Assembly: GCF_029227915.1 (NCBI RefSeq)
Contig: NC_079887.1
Span: forward strand, 25,109,650 to 25,173,649
Reading direction: 5' to 3'
Origin: Hydractinia symbiolongicarpus
Lineage: Eukaryota; Cnidaria; Hydrozoa; Anthoathecata; Hydractiniidae
DNA: 64,000 nt
The translations under genes were made by a program, and so were the position numbers. Below are positions 11,736-24,500 of this stretch, in pieces; position 1 is the first letter of the stretch; each line of letters starts with the position of its first letter. Below the pieces are notes generated by a model. The model was not told the DNA's origin, searched no databases, and was given only the letters and a program-made list of their open reading frames with translations.

Positions 11736-13153
11736 TCTTAATATGAAATGATTGCCGAAACTCAGCGATTACACTGGGCGCTGTGGTAGCGTTTCAATTA
11801 ATAATTAAAATAAAAAAGTCATTTTTTACTGTGGGACCAATCCTATTCGTTATCGCACGCTGAAGAAATAGCGACAGTTTCAAAAACTACATTTCATTGA
11901 CTTTCTAACGGTGTCAGTCCGTTTGAGTTTCAACGGTTGGGTCACATATTCGTACCAACATGTATTTAGCGATAATTATCTGATATTACTAGGTTGCATC
12001 GCTTTTAACAGTGAAACGATTGACTGTGGGATTTAATTGAACTAACTTTGGACTGTGACCTGATAAATGTGATAAATGATGAAATTGGACTCCAAGAAAT
12101 AACATTCTTCTTAATTTGACATGATTGCCGGAACTCAGCGATTACACTGGGCGTTGTGGTAGCGCTTCATTTAAAAATTTAGATAAATGAGTCGTTCTTT
12201 ACTGTGGGAGCAATCCTATTCGTTATCGCACGCTGAAGAATTAGTGACAGTTTCAAAAACTACATTTCATTGACTTTCTAACGGTATCAATCCGTTTGAG
12301 TTACAAGGGTTGGGTCACATATTCGTACGAACGTGTATTTAGCGACATTTTTCTGATATTACTAGGTTGTGTGGCTTTTAACAGTGAAACGATTGACTGT
12401 GGGACTTTATCAAACTAAATTTGGACCGTGACCTGATCAATGTGATAAATGACACAAATGAACTCCAAAAAAAAAGTTCTTCTTAATTTGACATGATTGC
12501 CGGAAATCAGCGATTAGACTGGGCGCTGTGGTAGCGCTTCATTTAAAAAATTAGATAAATAATTCGTTCTTTACTGTGCGACCAATCCTACCCGTTATCG
12601 TGCGCTGAAAAAATAGCGACAGTTTCAAAAACTACATTTCATTGACTTTCTAACGGTGTCAATCCGTTTGACTTACAACGGTTGGGTCACTTATTCGTAC
12701 CAACATGTATTTAGCGATATTTTCTGATATTACTAGGTTGTATGGCTTTTAACAGTGAAACCATTGACTGTGGGACTTAATTGAACTAACTTTGGACTTT
12801 GACCTAATAAATGTGATAAATGAGGAAATTGGGCTCCAAGAAATAACATTCTTCTTAATTTGACATGATTGCCGAAACTCAGCGATTACACTGGGCGCTG
12901 TGGTAGCGCTTCATTAAAAACTTTAGATAAATAAGTCGTTATTTACTGTGGGACCAATCCTACCCGTTATCGTGCAATGAAAAAATAGCGACAGTTTCAA
13001 AAACTACATTTCATTGACTTTCTAACGGTGGCAATCCGTTTGAGTTACAACGGTTGGGTCACATATTCGTACCAACATGAATTTAGCGTTATTTTTCTGA
13101 TATTACTAGGTTGTATGGCTTTTAACAGTAAAACCATTGATTGTGGGACTTAA

Positions 13154-13190
13154 CCCTATTCGGTCCGGGGGGTGCGGATTCCGCCCCCCC
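13154..13190. repeat. MITE copy 1 left end: 17-bp TIR and abutting GC hairpin
   Basis: The TIR occupies 13154-13170. It is followed almost without spacer by the near-palindrome around GTGCGGATTCCGCCCCCC, ending at about 13190. Canonical piggyBac also carries an internal repeat close to the left TIR. Confidence 0.8.
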
Positions 13191-13829
13191 TGACGGTTTT
13201 TTTTAATAACTCCTGATTGCTTTGTTATATGGCTATGATACTTACTGAGTTTCAACATTTATCTATTAGACACCTGCATGCTAATTTTTTAGGTCCCATA
13301 CCTTTCAGAGGCTTTGATATTGGCCATTACTCGAAACTACCCCTAAAAATCTCTATGAAATCCTTATAATGGGGAAAATATAATAACTCCTGTTAGGATT
13401 ATTCTTAGAACTTGAAACTTGCAACACAACTTTGTTTCATCAAGAAGAATCATTTTGAATAATTTGAAAACGTGACTAATCCGATTTTCCGATTTTGTCG
13501 GATTTTACCCGAAAATCGGAAAAAAACGGATTTTTGGGCAATTTTTGGCAATTTTTCATCCGATCCATGTAAAAACCGGAAGATATGTTAAATAACTTTT
13601 ATTTAGCTTTCAGAAACTTCGAACAGAATGTAAAAATTCGCTCTAGAACAAAAGTAATTATATTTTAAGCAGATAGTGACATTTTTAACAATTTTCAAGC
13701 TTTTGATGACGTCACAGAAAATGTGCTGACGCAAGCAAATTTTTTTTGGCACCATTTTGTTCCTTTTATGACGTACTATAAGTGTGCCAAGTTTGATTCA
13801 ATTTGAACAACCCTATGAAAAGTTATTGA

Positions 13830-13889
13830 GGGGGGGCGGAATCCGCCCCCCGGTCATAGTATGTTCGAAAAACCCCGGACCGAATAGGG
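13830..13889. repeat. MITE copy 1 right end: GC hairpin, 21-bp spacer, 17-bp TIR
   Basis: The subterminal near-palindrome GGGGCGGAATCCGCCCCC lies within 13830-13851. About 21 bases (13852-13872) then lead to the TIR at 13873-13889. The reverse complement of this palindrome matches the left one, so it is a second, internal inverted repeat with a longer spacer on this side. Confidence 0.8.
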
Positions 13890-16800
13890 TTAATTGAACT
13901 GATTATGGACTGTGACCTTATAAATGTGAATGTGAGACAATTTGACTCCAAGAAATAACATTCTTCTTAATATGAAATGATTGCCGAAACTCAGCGATTA
14001 CACTGGGCGCTGTGGTAGCGTTTCAATTAATAATTAAAATAAAAAAGTCATTTTTTACTGTGGGACCAATCCTATTCGTTATCGCACGCTGAAGAAATAG
14101 CGACAGTTTCAAAAACTACATTTCATTGACTTTCTAACGGTGTCAATCCGTTTGAGTTTCAACGGTTGGGTCACATATTCGTACCAACATGTATTTAGCG
14201 ATATTTATCTGATATTACTAGTTTGCATCGTTTTTAACAGTAAAACGATTAACTGTGGGACTTAATTGAACTAAAATTGGACTGTGACCTGATCAATGTC
14301 ATAAATGACACAAATGGACTCCAAAAAAAAATTTCTTCTTAATTTGACATGATGGCCGAACATCAGCAATTACACTGGGCGCTGTGGTAGCGCTTCACTT
14401 AAAAAAAATAGATAAATAAGTCGTTCTTTACTGTGGGACCAATCCTGTCCGTTATCGCGCGCTGAAGAAATAGCGACAGTTTCAAAAACTACATTTCATT
14501 GACTTTCTAACGGTGTCAATCCGTTTGAGTTACAACGGTTGGGTCACATATTCGTACGAACATATATTTAGCGATATTTATCTGATTTTACTAGTTCGCA
14601 TCGCTTTTAACAGTGAAACGATTGACTGTGGGACTTAATTGAACTGATTGTGGACTGTGACCTTATAAATGTAAAAGTGAGACAATTGGACACCAAGAAA
14701 TAACATTCTTCTTAATATGAAATGATTTCCGAAACTCAGCGATTACACTGGGCGCTGTGGTAGCGTTTCAATTAAAAATTGAAATAAAAAAGTCATTTTT
14801 TACTGTGGGACCAATCCTAGCCTTTATCGCGCGCTGAAGAAGTAGCGACAGTTTCAAAAACTACATTTCATTGACTTTTTAACGGTGTCAGTCCATTTGA
14901 GTTCCAACGGTTGGGTCACATATTCGTACCAACATGTATTTAGCGATATTTATCTGATATTTCTAGTTTGCATCGCTTTTAACAGTGAAACGATTGACTG
15001 AGGGACTTAATTGAACTAAATTTGGACCGTGACCTGATCAATGTCATAAAAGACACAAATGCTCTCCAAAAAAAAAATTCTTCTTAATTTGACATGATTG
15101 CCGGAAATCAGCGATTACACTGGGCGTTGTGGTAGCGCTTCACTTAAAAAAATTAGATAAAAAAGTCGTTCTTTACTGTAGGACCAAACCTGTCCGTTAT
15201 CGCGCGCTGAAGATATTGCGACAGTTTCAAAAACTACATTTCATTGACTTTCTAACGGTGTCAATCCGTTTGAGTTTCAATAGTTGGGTCACATATTCGT
15301 ACCAACATGTATTTAGCGATATTTATCTGATATTACTAGTTTGCATCGCTTTTAACAGTGAAACGATTGACTGTGGAACTTAATTGAACTAAATTTGGAC
15401 CGTGACCTGATCAATGTCATAAATGACACAAATGCACTACAAAAATATAGTTCTTCTTAATTTGACATGATTGCCGGAAGTCAGCGATTACCCTGGGCGC
15501 TGTGGTAGCGCTTCACTTAAAAAAATTAGATAAATAAGTCGTTCTTTACTGTGGGACCAATCCTGTCCGTTATCGCGCGCTGAAGAAATTGCGAAAGTTT
15601 CAAAAACTACATTTCATTGACTTTCTAACGGTGTCAATCCGTTTAAGTTACAACATTTGGGTCACATATTCGTACGAACATAGATTTAGCGATATTTATC
15701 TGATATTACAAGGTTGTATGGCTTTTAACAGTGAAACCATTGACTGTGGGACTTAATTGAACTGATTATGGACTGTGACCTTATAAATGTGAAAGTGAGA
15801 CAATTAGACTCCAAGAAATAACATTCTTCTTAATATGAAATGATTGCCGAAACTCAGCGATTACACTGGGTGCTGTGGTAGCGCTTCATTTAAAAATTTA
15901 GATTAACAAGTCATTTTTTTACTGTGGGACCAATCTTAGCCCTTATCGCGCGCTGAAGAAATAGCGACAGTTTCAAAAACTACATTTCATTGACTTTCTA
16001 ACGGTTTCAGTCCGTTTCAGTTACAACGGTTGTGTCACGTATTGGTACCAACATGTATTTAGCGATAATTTTCGGAGAATACTACGTTGCATCGCTTTTA
16101 ACAATGAAACGATTGACTGTGGCACTTAATTGAACTAACTTTCGACTGTGACGTGATAAATGTGATAAATGAGAAAATTGGACCCCAAGGAAAAACTTTC
16201 TTCTTAATTTGACGTGATTTCCGGAAATCAGCGATTACACTGGGCGCTGTGGTAGCGCTTCATTTAAAAATTTAGATAAATAAGTCGTTCTTTACTGTGG
16301 GACCAGTCCTATCCGTTATCGCGTGCAGAAGAAATAGCGACAGTTTCAAAAACTACATTTCATTAACTTTTTAACGGTGTCAGTCGGTTTGAGTTTCAAT
16401 GGTTGGGTCACATATTCGTACCAACATGTATTTAGCGATATTTTTCTGATATTACTAGGTTGTATGGCTTTTAACAGTGAAACGATTGACTGTGGGTCTT
16501 AATTGGACTGATTATGGACTGTGACCTTATAAATGTAAAAGTGAGACAATTGGACTCCAAAAAAAAAATTCTTCTTAATATGAAATGACTGCCGGAAATC
16601 AGCGATTACACTGGGCGCTGTGGTAGCGCTTTATTTAAAAAATTAGATAAATAAGTCGTTCTTTGCTGTGGGACCAATCCTATCCGTTATTGCGCGCTGA
16701 AGAAATAGCGACAGTTTCAAAAACTACATTTCATTGACTTTCTAACGGTGTCAGTCCATTTGAGTTTCAACGGTTGGGTCACATATTCGTACCAACTTGT

Positions 16801-17267
16801 ATTTAGCGATACTTATCTGATATTACTAGTTTCCATCGCTTTTAACAGTGAAACAATTAACTGTGGGACTTAATTGACCTAAATTTGGACCGTGACCTGA
16901 TCAATGTGATAAATGACACAAATGGACTCCAAGAAAAAACATTCTTCTTAATTTGACATGATTGCCGGAACTCAGCGATTACACTGGGCGCTGTGGTAGC
17001 GGTTCATTTAAAAAATTAGATAAATAAGTCGTTCTTTACTGTGGGAGCAATCCTACCCGTTATCGCGCGCTGAAAAAATAGCGACAGTTTCAAAAACTAC
17101 ATTTCATTGACTTTCTAACGGTGCCAATCCGTTTGAGTTACAACGGTTGGGTCACATATTCGTACCAACATGTATTTAGCGATACTTTTTCTGATATTAC
17201 TAGGTTGTATGGCTTTTAACAGTGAAACCATTGACTGTGGGACTTAATTGAACTAAATTTGGACCGT
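13890..17267. repeat. Satellite block between MITE 1 and the 1413-bp HOR
   Basis: This stretch holds about nine monomers and no gene. The monomer right after the MITE (13970 onward) has the private variant AATTAATAATTAAAATAAAA also seen from 11741. The offset is 2229 bp, or 1489 bp (four monomers) once the insertion and its TTAA are removed. The stretch 14690-15600 is a diverged relative of the 1413-bp HOR downstream. The monomer at 15838-16210 is the undeleted counterpart of that HOR's short monomer. Confidence 0.88.
14690..15600. repeat. Diverged partial relative of the 1413-bp HOR
   Basis: The order of private variants matches that around 20790-21700: GACACCAAGAAATAAC, then a GTAGCGTTTCAATT/GTAGCGTTTGAATT monomer with CCTAGCCTTTATCGC, then GACTGAGGGAC, then a CACTTAAAAAAATTAG monomer with AAACCTGTCCG, then AATGCAC.GCAAAAATATAG-like sequence (AATGCACTACAAAAATATAG here). 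The offset is about 6.1 kb. More differences separate this copy from the triplicate than separate the triplicate's own members, so it may represent the older template. Confidence 0.75.
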
Positions 17268-20200
17268 GATCTGATCAATGTCATAAATGACACAAATGGA
17301 CTCAAAAAAAAAAATTCTTCTTAATGTGACATGATTGCCGGAAATCAGCGATTACACTGGGAGCTGTGGTAGCGCTTCACTTAAAAAATTGGATAAATAA
17401 GTCATTCTTTGCTGTGGGACCAATTCTATCCGTTATCGCGCGCTGAAAAAATAGCGATAGTTTCAAAAACTACATTTCATAGACTTTCTAACGGTGTCAA
17501 TCCGTTTGAGTTACAACGGTTGGGTCACATATTCGTATCAACATGTACTTAGCGATATTTTTCTGATATTACTAGGTTGTATAGCTTTTAACAGTGAAAC
17601 CATTGACTGTGGGACTTAATTGAACTAATTATGGACTGTGACCTTATAAATGTGAAAGTGAGACAATTAGACTCCAAGAAATAACATTCTTCTTGATATG
17701 AAATGATTGCCGAAACTCAGCTATTACACTGGGCGCTGTGGTAGAGCTTCATTTAAAAATTTAGATTAACAAGTCATTTTTTTACTGTGGTTTCAGTCCG
17801 TTTGAGTTACAACGGTTGGGTCACGTATTGGTACCAACATGTATTTAGCGATATTTTTCTGATATTACTAGGTTGTATGGCTTTTAACAGTGAAACGATT
17901 GACTGTGGGACTTAATTGAACTGATTATGGACTGTGACCTTATAAATGTAAAAGTAAGACAATTGGACACCAAGAAATAACATTCTTCTTAATATGAAAT
18001 GATTGCCGACACTCAGCGATTACACTGGGCGCTGTGGTAGCGTTTGAATTAAAAACTGAAATAAAAAAGTCATTTTTTACTGTGGGACCAATCCTAGCCT
18101 TTATCGCGCGCTGAAGAAATAGCGACAGTTTCAAAAACTACATTTCATTGACTTTTTAACGGTGTCAGTCCATTTGAGTTTCAACGGTTGGGTCACATAT
18201 TCGTACCAACATGTAGTTAGCGATATTTATCTGATATTTCTAGTTTGCATCGCTTTTAACAGTGAAACGATTGACTGAGGGACTTAATTGAACTAAAGTT
18301 GGACCGTGACCTGATCAATGTCATAAAAGACACAAATGGTCTCCAAAAAAAAAATTCTTCTTAATTTGACATGATTGCCGGAAATCAGCGATTACACTGG
18401 GCGTTGTGGTAGCGCTTCACTTAAAAAAATTAGATAAATAAGTCGTTCTTTACTGTAAGACCAAACCTGTCCGTTATCGCGCGCTGAAGATATAGCGACA
18501 GTTTCAAAAACTACATTTCATTGACTTCCTAACGGTGTCAATCCGTTTGAGTTTCAACGGTTGGGTCACATATTCGTACCAACATGTATTTAGCGATATT
18601 TATCTGATATTACTAGTTTGCATCGCTTTTAACAGTGAAACGATTGACTGTGAAACTTAATTGAACTAAATTTGGACCGTGATCTGATCAATGTCATAAA
18701 TGACACAAATGGACTCAAAAAAAAAAATTCTTCTTAATGTGACATGATTGCCGGAAATCAGCGATTACACTGGGAGCTGTGGTAGCGCTTCACTTAAAAA
18801 ATTGGATAAATAAGTCATTCTTTGCTGTGGGACCAATTCTATCCGTTATCGCGCGCTGAAAAAATAGCGATAGTTTCAAAAACTACATTTCATAGACTTT
18901 CTAACGGTGTCAATCCGTTTGAGTTACAACGGTTGGGTCACATATTCGTATCAACATGTACTTAGCGATATTTTTCTGATATTACTAGGTTGTATAGCTT
19001 TTAACAGTGAAACCATTGACTGTGGGACTTAATTGAACTAATTATGGACTGTGACCTTATAAATGTTAAAGTGAGACAATTAGACTCCAAGAAATAACAT
19101 TCTTCTTGATATGAAATGATTGCCGAAACTCAGCTATTACACTGGGCGCTGTGGTAGAGCTTCATTTAAAAATTTAGATTAACAAGTCATTTTTTTACTG
19201 TGGTTTCAGTCCGTTTGAGTTACAACGGTTGGGTCACGTATTGGTACCAACATGTATTTAGCGATATTTTTCTGATATTACTAGGTTGTATGGCTTTTAA
19301 CAGTGAAACGATTGACTGTGGGACTTAATTGAACTGATTATGGACTGTGACCTTATAAATGTAAAAGTAAGACAATTGGACACCAAGAAATAACATTCTT
19401 CTTAATATGAAATGATTGCCGACACTCAGCGATTACACTGGGCGCTGTGGTAGCGTTTGAATTAAAAACTGAAATAAAAAAGTCATTTTTTACTGTGGGA
19501 CCAATCCTAGCCTTTATCGCGCGCTGAAGAAATAGCGACAGTTTCAAAAACTACATTTCATTGACTTTTTAACGGTGTCAGTCCATTTGAGTTTCAACGG
19601 TTGGGTCACATATTCGTACCAACATGTAGTTAGCGATATTTATCTGATATTTCTAGTTTGCATCGCTTTTAACAGTGAAACGATTGACTGAGGGACTTAA
19701 TTGAACTAAAGTTGGACCGTGACCTGATCAATGTCATAAAAGACACAAATGGTCTCCAAAAAAAAAATTCTTCTTAATTTGACATGATTGCCGGAAATCA
19801 GCGATTACACTGGGCGTTGTGGTAGCGCTTCACTTAAAAAAATTAGATAAATAAGTCGTTCTTTACTGTAAGACCAAACCTGTCCGTTATCGCGCGCTGA
19901 AGATATAGCGACAGTTTCAAAAACTACATTTCATTGACTTCCTAACGGTGTCAATCCGTTTGAGTTTCAACGGTTGGGTCACATATTCGTACCAACATGT
20001 ATTTAGCGATATTTATCTGATATTACTAGTTTGCATCGCTTTTAACAGTGAAACGATTGACTGTGAAACTTAATTGAACTAAATTTGGACCGTGATCTGA
20101 TCAATGTCATAAATGACACAAATGGACTCAAAAAAAAAAATTCTTCTTAATGTGACATGATTGCCGGAAATCAGCGATTACACTGGGAGCTGTGGTAGCG

Positions 20201-21506
20201 CTTCACTTAAAAAATTGGATAAATAAGTCATTCTTTGCTGTGGGACCAATTCTATCCGTTATCGCGCGCTGAAAAAATAGCGATAGTTTCAAAAACTACA
20301 TTTCATAGACTTTCTAACGGTGTCAATCCGTTTGAGTTACAACGGTTGGGTCACATATTCGTATCAACATGTACTTAGCGATATTTTTCTGATATTACTA
20401 GGTTGTATAGCTTTTAACAGTGAAACCATTGACTGTGGGACTTAATTTAACTAATTATGGACTGTGACCTTATAAATGTTAAAGTGAGACAATTAGACTC
20501 CAAGAAATAACATTCTTCTTGATATGAAATGATTGCCGAAACTCAGCTATTACACTGGGCGCTGTGGTAGAGCTTCATTTAAAAATTTAGATTAACAAGT
20601 CATTTTTTTACTGTGGTTTCAGTCCGTTTGAGTTACAACGGTTGGGTCACGTATTGGTACCAACATGTATTTAGCGATATTTTTCTGATATTACTAGGTT
20701 GTATGGCTTTTAACAGTGAAACGATTGACTGTGGGACTTAATTGAACTGATTATGGACTGTGACCTTATAAATGTAAAAGTAAGACAATTGGACACCAAG
20801 AAATAACATTCTTCTTAATATGAAATGATTGCCGACACTCAGCGATTACACTGGGCGCTGTGGTAGCGTTTGAATTAAAAACTGAAATAAAAAAGTCATT
20901 TTTTACTGTGGGACCAATCCTAGCCTTTATCGCGCGCTGAAGAAATAGCGACAGTTTCAAAAACTACATTTCATTGACTTTTTAACGGTGTCAGTCCATT
21001 TGAGTTTCAACGGTTGGGTCACATATTCGTACCAACATGTAGTTAGCGATATTTATCTGATATTTCTAGTTTGCATCGCTTTTAACAGTGAAACGATTGA
21101 CTGAGGGACTTAATTGAACTAAAGTTGGACCGTGACCTGATCAATGTCATAAAAGACACAAATGGTCTCCAAAAAAAAAATTCTTCTTAATTTGACATGA
21201 TTGCCGGAAATCAGCGATTACACTGGGCGTTGTGGTAGCGCTTCACTTAAAAAAATTAGATAAATAAGTCGTTCTTTACTGTAAGACCAAACCTGTCCGT
21301 TATCGCGCGCTGAAGATATAGCGACAGTTTCAAAAACTACATTTCATTGACTTCCTAACGGTGTCAATCCGTTTGAGTTTCAACGGTTGGGTCACATATT
21401 CGTACCAACATGTATTTAGCGATATTTATCTGATATTACTAGTTTGCATCGCTTTTAACAGTGAAACGATTGACTGTGAAACTTAATTGAACTAAATTTG
21501 GACCGT
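17268..21506. repeat. Three tandem copies of a 1413-bp higher-order repeat
   Basis: Copies begin at 17268, 18681 and 20094 (marker GATCTGATCAATGTC) and end at 21506. Each is four monomers, one of them short: ACTGTGG is joined directly to TTTCAGTCCG at 17790/17791, 19203/19204 and 20616/20617. Against the full-length homologue at 15928-16004, exactly 77 bp is missing, with GG shared at both edges. The arithmetic agrees, since four full monomers (~1490) minus 77 equals 1413. Copies differ at very few bases by eye (AATGTGAAAG against AATGTTAAAG; TTAATTGAAC against TTAATTTAAC). This is the most recently homogenised HOR seen in the window. Confidence 0.95.
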
Positions 21507-24500
21507 GACCTGATCAATGTCATAAATGACACAAATGCACTGCAAAAATATAGTTCTTCTTAATTTGACATGATTGCCGGAAATCAGCGATTACCCTGGG
21601 CGCTGTGGTAGCGCTTCACTTAAAAAAATTAGATAAATAAGTCGTTCTTTACTGTGGGACCAATCCTGTCCGTTATCACGCGCTGAAGAAATTGCGAGAG
21701 TTTCAAAAACTACATTTCATTGACTTTCTAACGGTGTCAATCCGTTTGAGTTACAACGGTTGGGTCACAGCTTCGTACCAACATGTACTTAGCGATATTT
21801 TTCTGATATTACTAGGTTGTATGGCTTTTAACAGTGAAACCATTGACTGTGGGACTTAATTGAACTGATTACGGACTGTGACCTTATTAATGTGAAAGTG
21901 AGACAATTGGACTCCAAGAAATAACATTCTTCTTAATATGAAATGATCGCCGACACTCAGCGATTACACTGGGCGCCGTGGTAGCGCTTCAATTAAAAAT
22001 TAAGATAAAATAGTCATTTTTGACTGTGGGACTAATCCTATCCGTTACGTGCGTTGAAGAAATAGCGACAGTTTCAAAAACTACATTTCATTGACTTTCT
22101 AACGGTGTCAATCCGTTTGAGTTACAACGGTTGGGTCACATATTCGTACGAACATGTATTTAGCGATATTTTTCTGATTTTACTAGGTTGTATGGCTTTT
22201 AACAGTGAAACTATTGACTGTGGGACTTAATTGAACTGATTATGCACTGTGACCTTATAAATGTGAAAGTGAGACAATTGGACTCCGAGAAATAACTTTC
22301 TTCTTAATATGAAATGATTGCCGAAACTCAGCGATTACACTGGGCGCTGTGGTAGCACTTTAATTAAAAATTAAGATAAAAAAGTCATTTTTGACTGTGG
22401 GACCAATCCTAGCCGTTATCGCGCGCTGAAGAAATAGCGACAGTTTCGAAAAGTACATTTCAATGACTTTTTAACGGTGTCAATCCGTTTGAGTTACAAC
22501 GGTTGGGTAACATATTCGTACGAACATATATTTATCGATATTTATCTGATATTACTAGTTTGCATCGCTTTTAACAGTGAAACGATTGAGTGTGGGACTT
22601 AATTGAACTAAATTTGGACCGTGACCTGATCAATGTCATAATGGACACAAATGGACTCCAAAAAAAAAATTCTTCTTAATTTGACATGATTGCCGGAAAT
22701 CAGCGATTACACTGGGCACTGTGGTAGCGCTTTATTTAAAAATTAGATAAATAAGTCGTTTTTTGCCGTGGGTCCAATCCTATCCGTTATCGCGCGCTGA
22801 AAAAATAGTGATAGTTTCAAAAACTACATTTCATTGACTTTCTAGCGGTGTCAATCCGTTTGAGCTACAACGGTTGGGTCACATATTCGTACGAACATAT
22901 ATTTAGCGATATTTATCTGATATTACTAGTTTGAATCGCTTTTAACAGTGAAACGATTGAGTGTGGGACTTAATTGAACTAAATTTGGACCGTGACCTGA
23001 TCAATGTCATAATTGACACAAATGGACTCCAAAAAAAAAATTCTTCTTAATTTGACATGATTGCCGGAAATCAGCGATTACACTGGGCGCTGTGGTAGCG
23101 CTTCATTTAAAAAATTAGATAAATATGTCGTTTTTTGCTGTGGGACCAATCCTATCCGTTATCGCGCGCTGAAAAAATAGCGATAGTTTCAAAAACTACA
23201 CTTCATTGACTTTCTAACGGTGTCAATCCGTTCGATCTTCAACGGTTGGGTCACATATTCGTACCAACATGTATTTAGCGATATTTATCTGATATTACTA
23301 GTTTGCATCGCTTTTAACAGTGAAACGATTGACTGTAGGACTTAATTGAACTAAATTTGGACCGTGACCTGATCAATGTGATAAATGACACAAATGGACT
23401 CCAAGAAAAAACATTCTTCTTAATTTGACATGATTGCCGAAACTCAGCGATTACACTGGGCGCTGTAGTAGCGCTTCATTTAAAAAATTAGATAAATAAG
23501 TCGTTCTTTACTGTGGGACCAATCCTACCCGTTATCGCGCGCTGAAAAAATAGCGACAGTTTCAAAAACTACATTTCATTGACTTTCTAACGGTGCCAAT
23601 CCGTTTCAGTTACAACGGTTGGGTCACATATTCGTACCAACATGTATTTAGCGATATTTTTCTAATATTACTATGTTGCATCGCTTTTAACAATGAAACG
23701 ATTGACTGTGGGACTTAATTGAACTAAATTTGGACCGTGACCTGATCAATGTGATAAATGACACAAATGGACTCCAAGAAAAAACATTCTTCTTAATTTG
23801 ACATGATTGCCGGAACTCAGCGATTACACTGGGCGCTGTGGTAGCGCTTCATTTAAAAAATTAGATAAATAAGTCGTTCTTCACTGTGGGACCAATCCTA
23901 CCCCTTATCGCGCGCTGAAAAAATAGCGACAGTTTCAAAACTACATTTCATTGACTTTCTAACAGGGCCAATCCGTTTGAGTTACAACGGTTGGGTCACA
24001 TATTCGTACCAACATGTATTTAGCGATACTTTTTCTGATATTACTAGGTTGTATGGCTTTTAACAGTGAAACCATTGACTGTGGGACTTAATTGAACTGA
24101 TTATGGACTGTGACCTTATAAATGTGAAAGTGAGACAATTGGACTCCAAGAAATAACATTCTTCTTAATATGAAATGATTGCCGAAACTCAGCGATTACA
24201 CTGGGCGCTGTGGTAGCGCTTCAATTAAAAATTAAGATAAAAAAGTCATTTTTTACTGTGGGACCAATCCTAGCCGTTATCGCGCGCTTACGAAATAGCG
24301 ACAGTTTCAAAAACTACATTTCATTGACTTTCTAACAGTATCAATCCGTTTGAGTTACAACGGTTGAGGCACAAGTTCTTACCAACATGTATTTCGTGAT
24401 ATCTTTCCGTTATTACTAGGTTGTATCGCTTTTAACAGTGAAACGATTGACCGTGGGACTTAATTGAACTGATTTTGGACTGTGACCTGATAAATGTGAT

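Larger units (their letters stand above)
1..13149. repeat. Satellite block before the first transposon
   Basis: This stretch holds about 35 head-to-tail monomers of mixed subfamilies and no gene. Nearest relatives are often 2, 3, 4 or 5 monomers away rather than adjacent, a sign of repeated local amplification. Examples are the rare CCCGTCATCGCG core at 1224 and 1968 (two monomers apart), and the rare GACCAATCGTATTCG at 7011, 8874 and 9991 (steps of 1863 and 1117 bp, five and three monomers). The subfamilies with GTATTTCGTGATATC or GTATTTCTTGATAT, common later, are absent here. Confidence 0.9.
13154..13889. mobile_element. piggyBac-like MITE, copy 1 (736 bp)
   Basis: A non-satellite island begins CCCTATTCGGTCCGGGG and ends with its exact reverse complement CCCCGGACCGAATAGGG (17-bp perfect TIRs). 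It is flanked by TTAA at 13150-13153 and 13890-13893, splitting the satellite phrase GGGACTTAATTGAAC. TTAA target duplication with CCC...GGG termini is the hallmark of the piggyBac superfamily. Inside each end is a GC-rich imperfect palindrome (GGGGGCGGA/TCCGCCCCC type). The interior is A+T-rich, with a 9-bp stem CCGATTTTC/GAAAATCGG at 13481-13489 and 13511-13519, and a palindromic TGACGTCA at 13707-13714. No transposase-sized frame exists, so it would need a transposase supplied in trans. The strand is arbitrary. Confidence 0.88.

Noticed and set aside
13154-13889. A hidden gene or viral fragment in the non-satellite island
   Set aside because: The island has exact TIRs and TTAA duplications, short interrupted frames on both strands, and a second copy at 25287. 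It is a non-autonomous transposon.
15129-15383. 84-codon plus-strand open frame
   Set aside because: It lies entirely inside satellite and is open only because this monomer lacks the usual in-frame stops. Frame and stops are not kept in neighbouring monomers, and no domain is visible.
17940-20960. A 64-codon minus-strand frame repeated three times (17940, 19353, 20766)
   Set aside because: The three identical frames reflect the 1413-bp HOR copies, not selection on a peptide. Related monomers elsewhere do not keep the frame.
17268-21506. Assembly duplication as the sole explanation of the near-identical copies
   Set aside because: It cannot be excluded from sequence alone, but the copies differ at single bases in a nested pattern and recent HOR amplification explains them, so the biological reading is kept with a request for long-read support.
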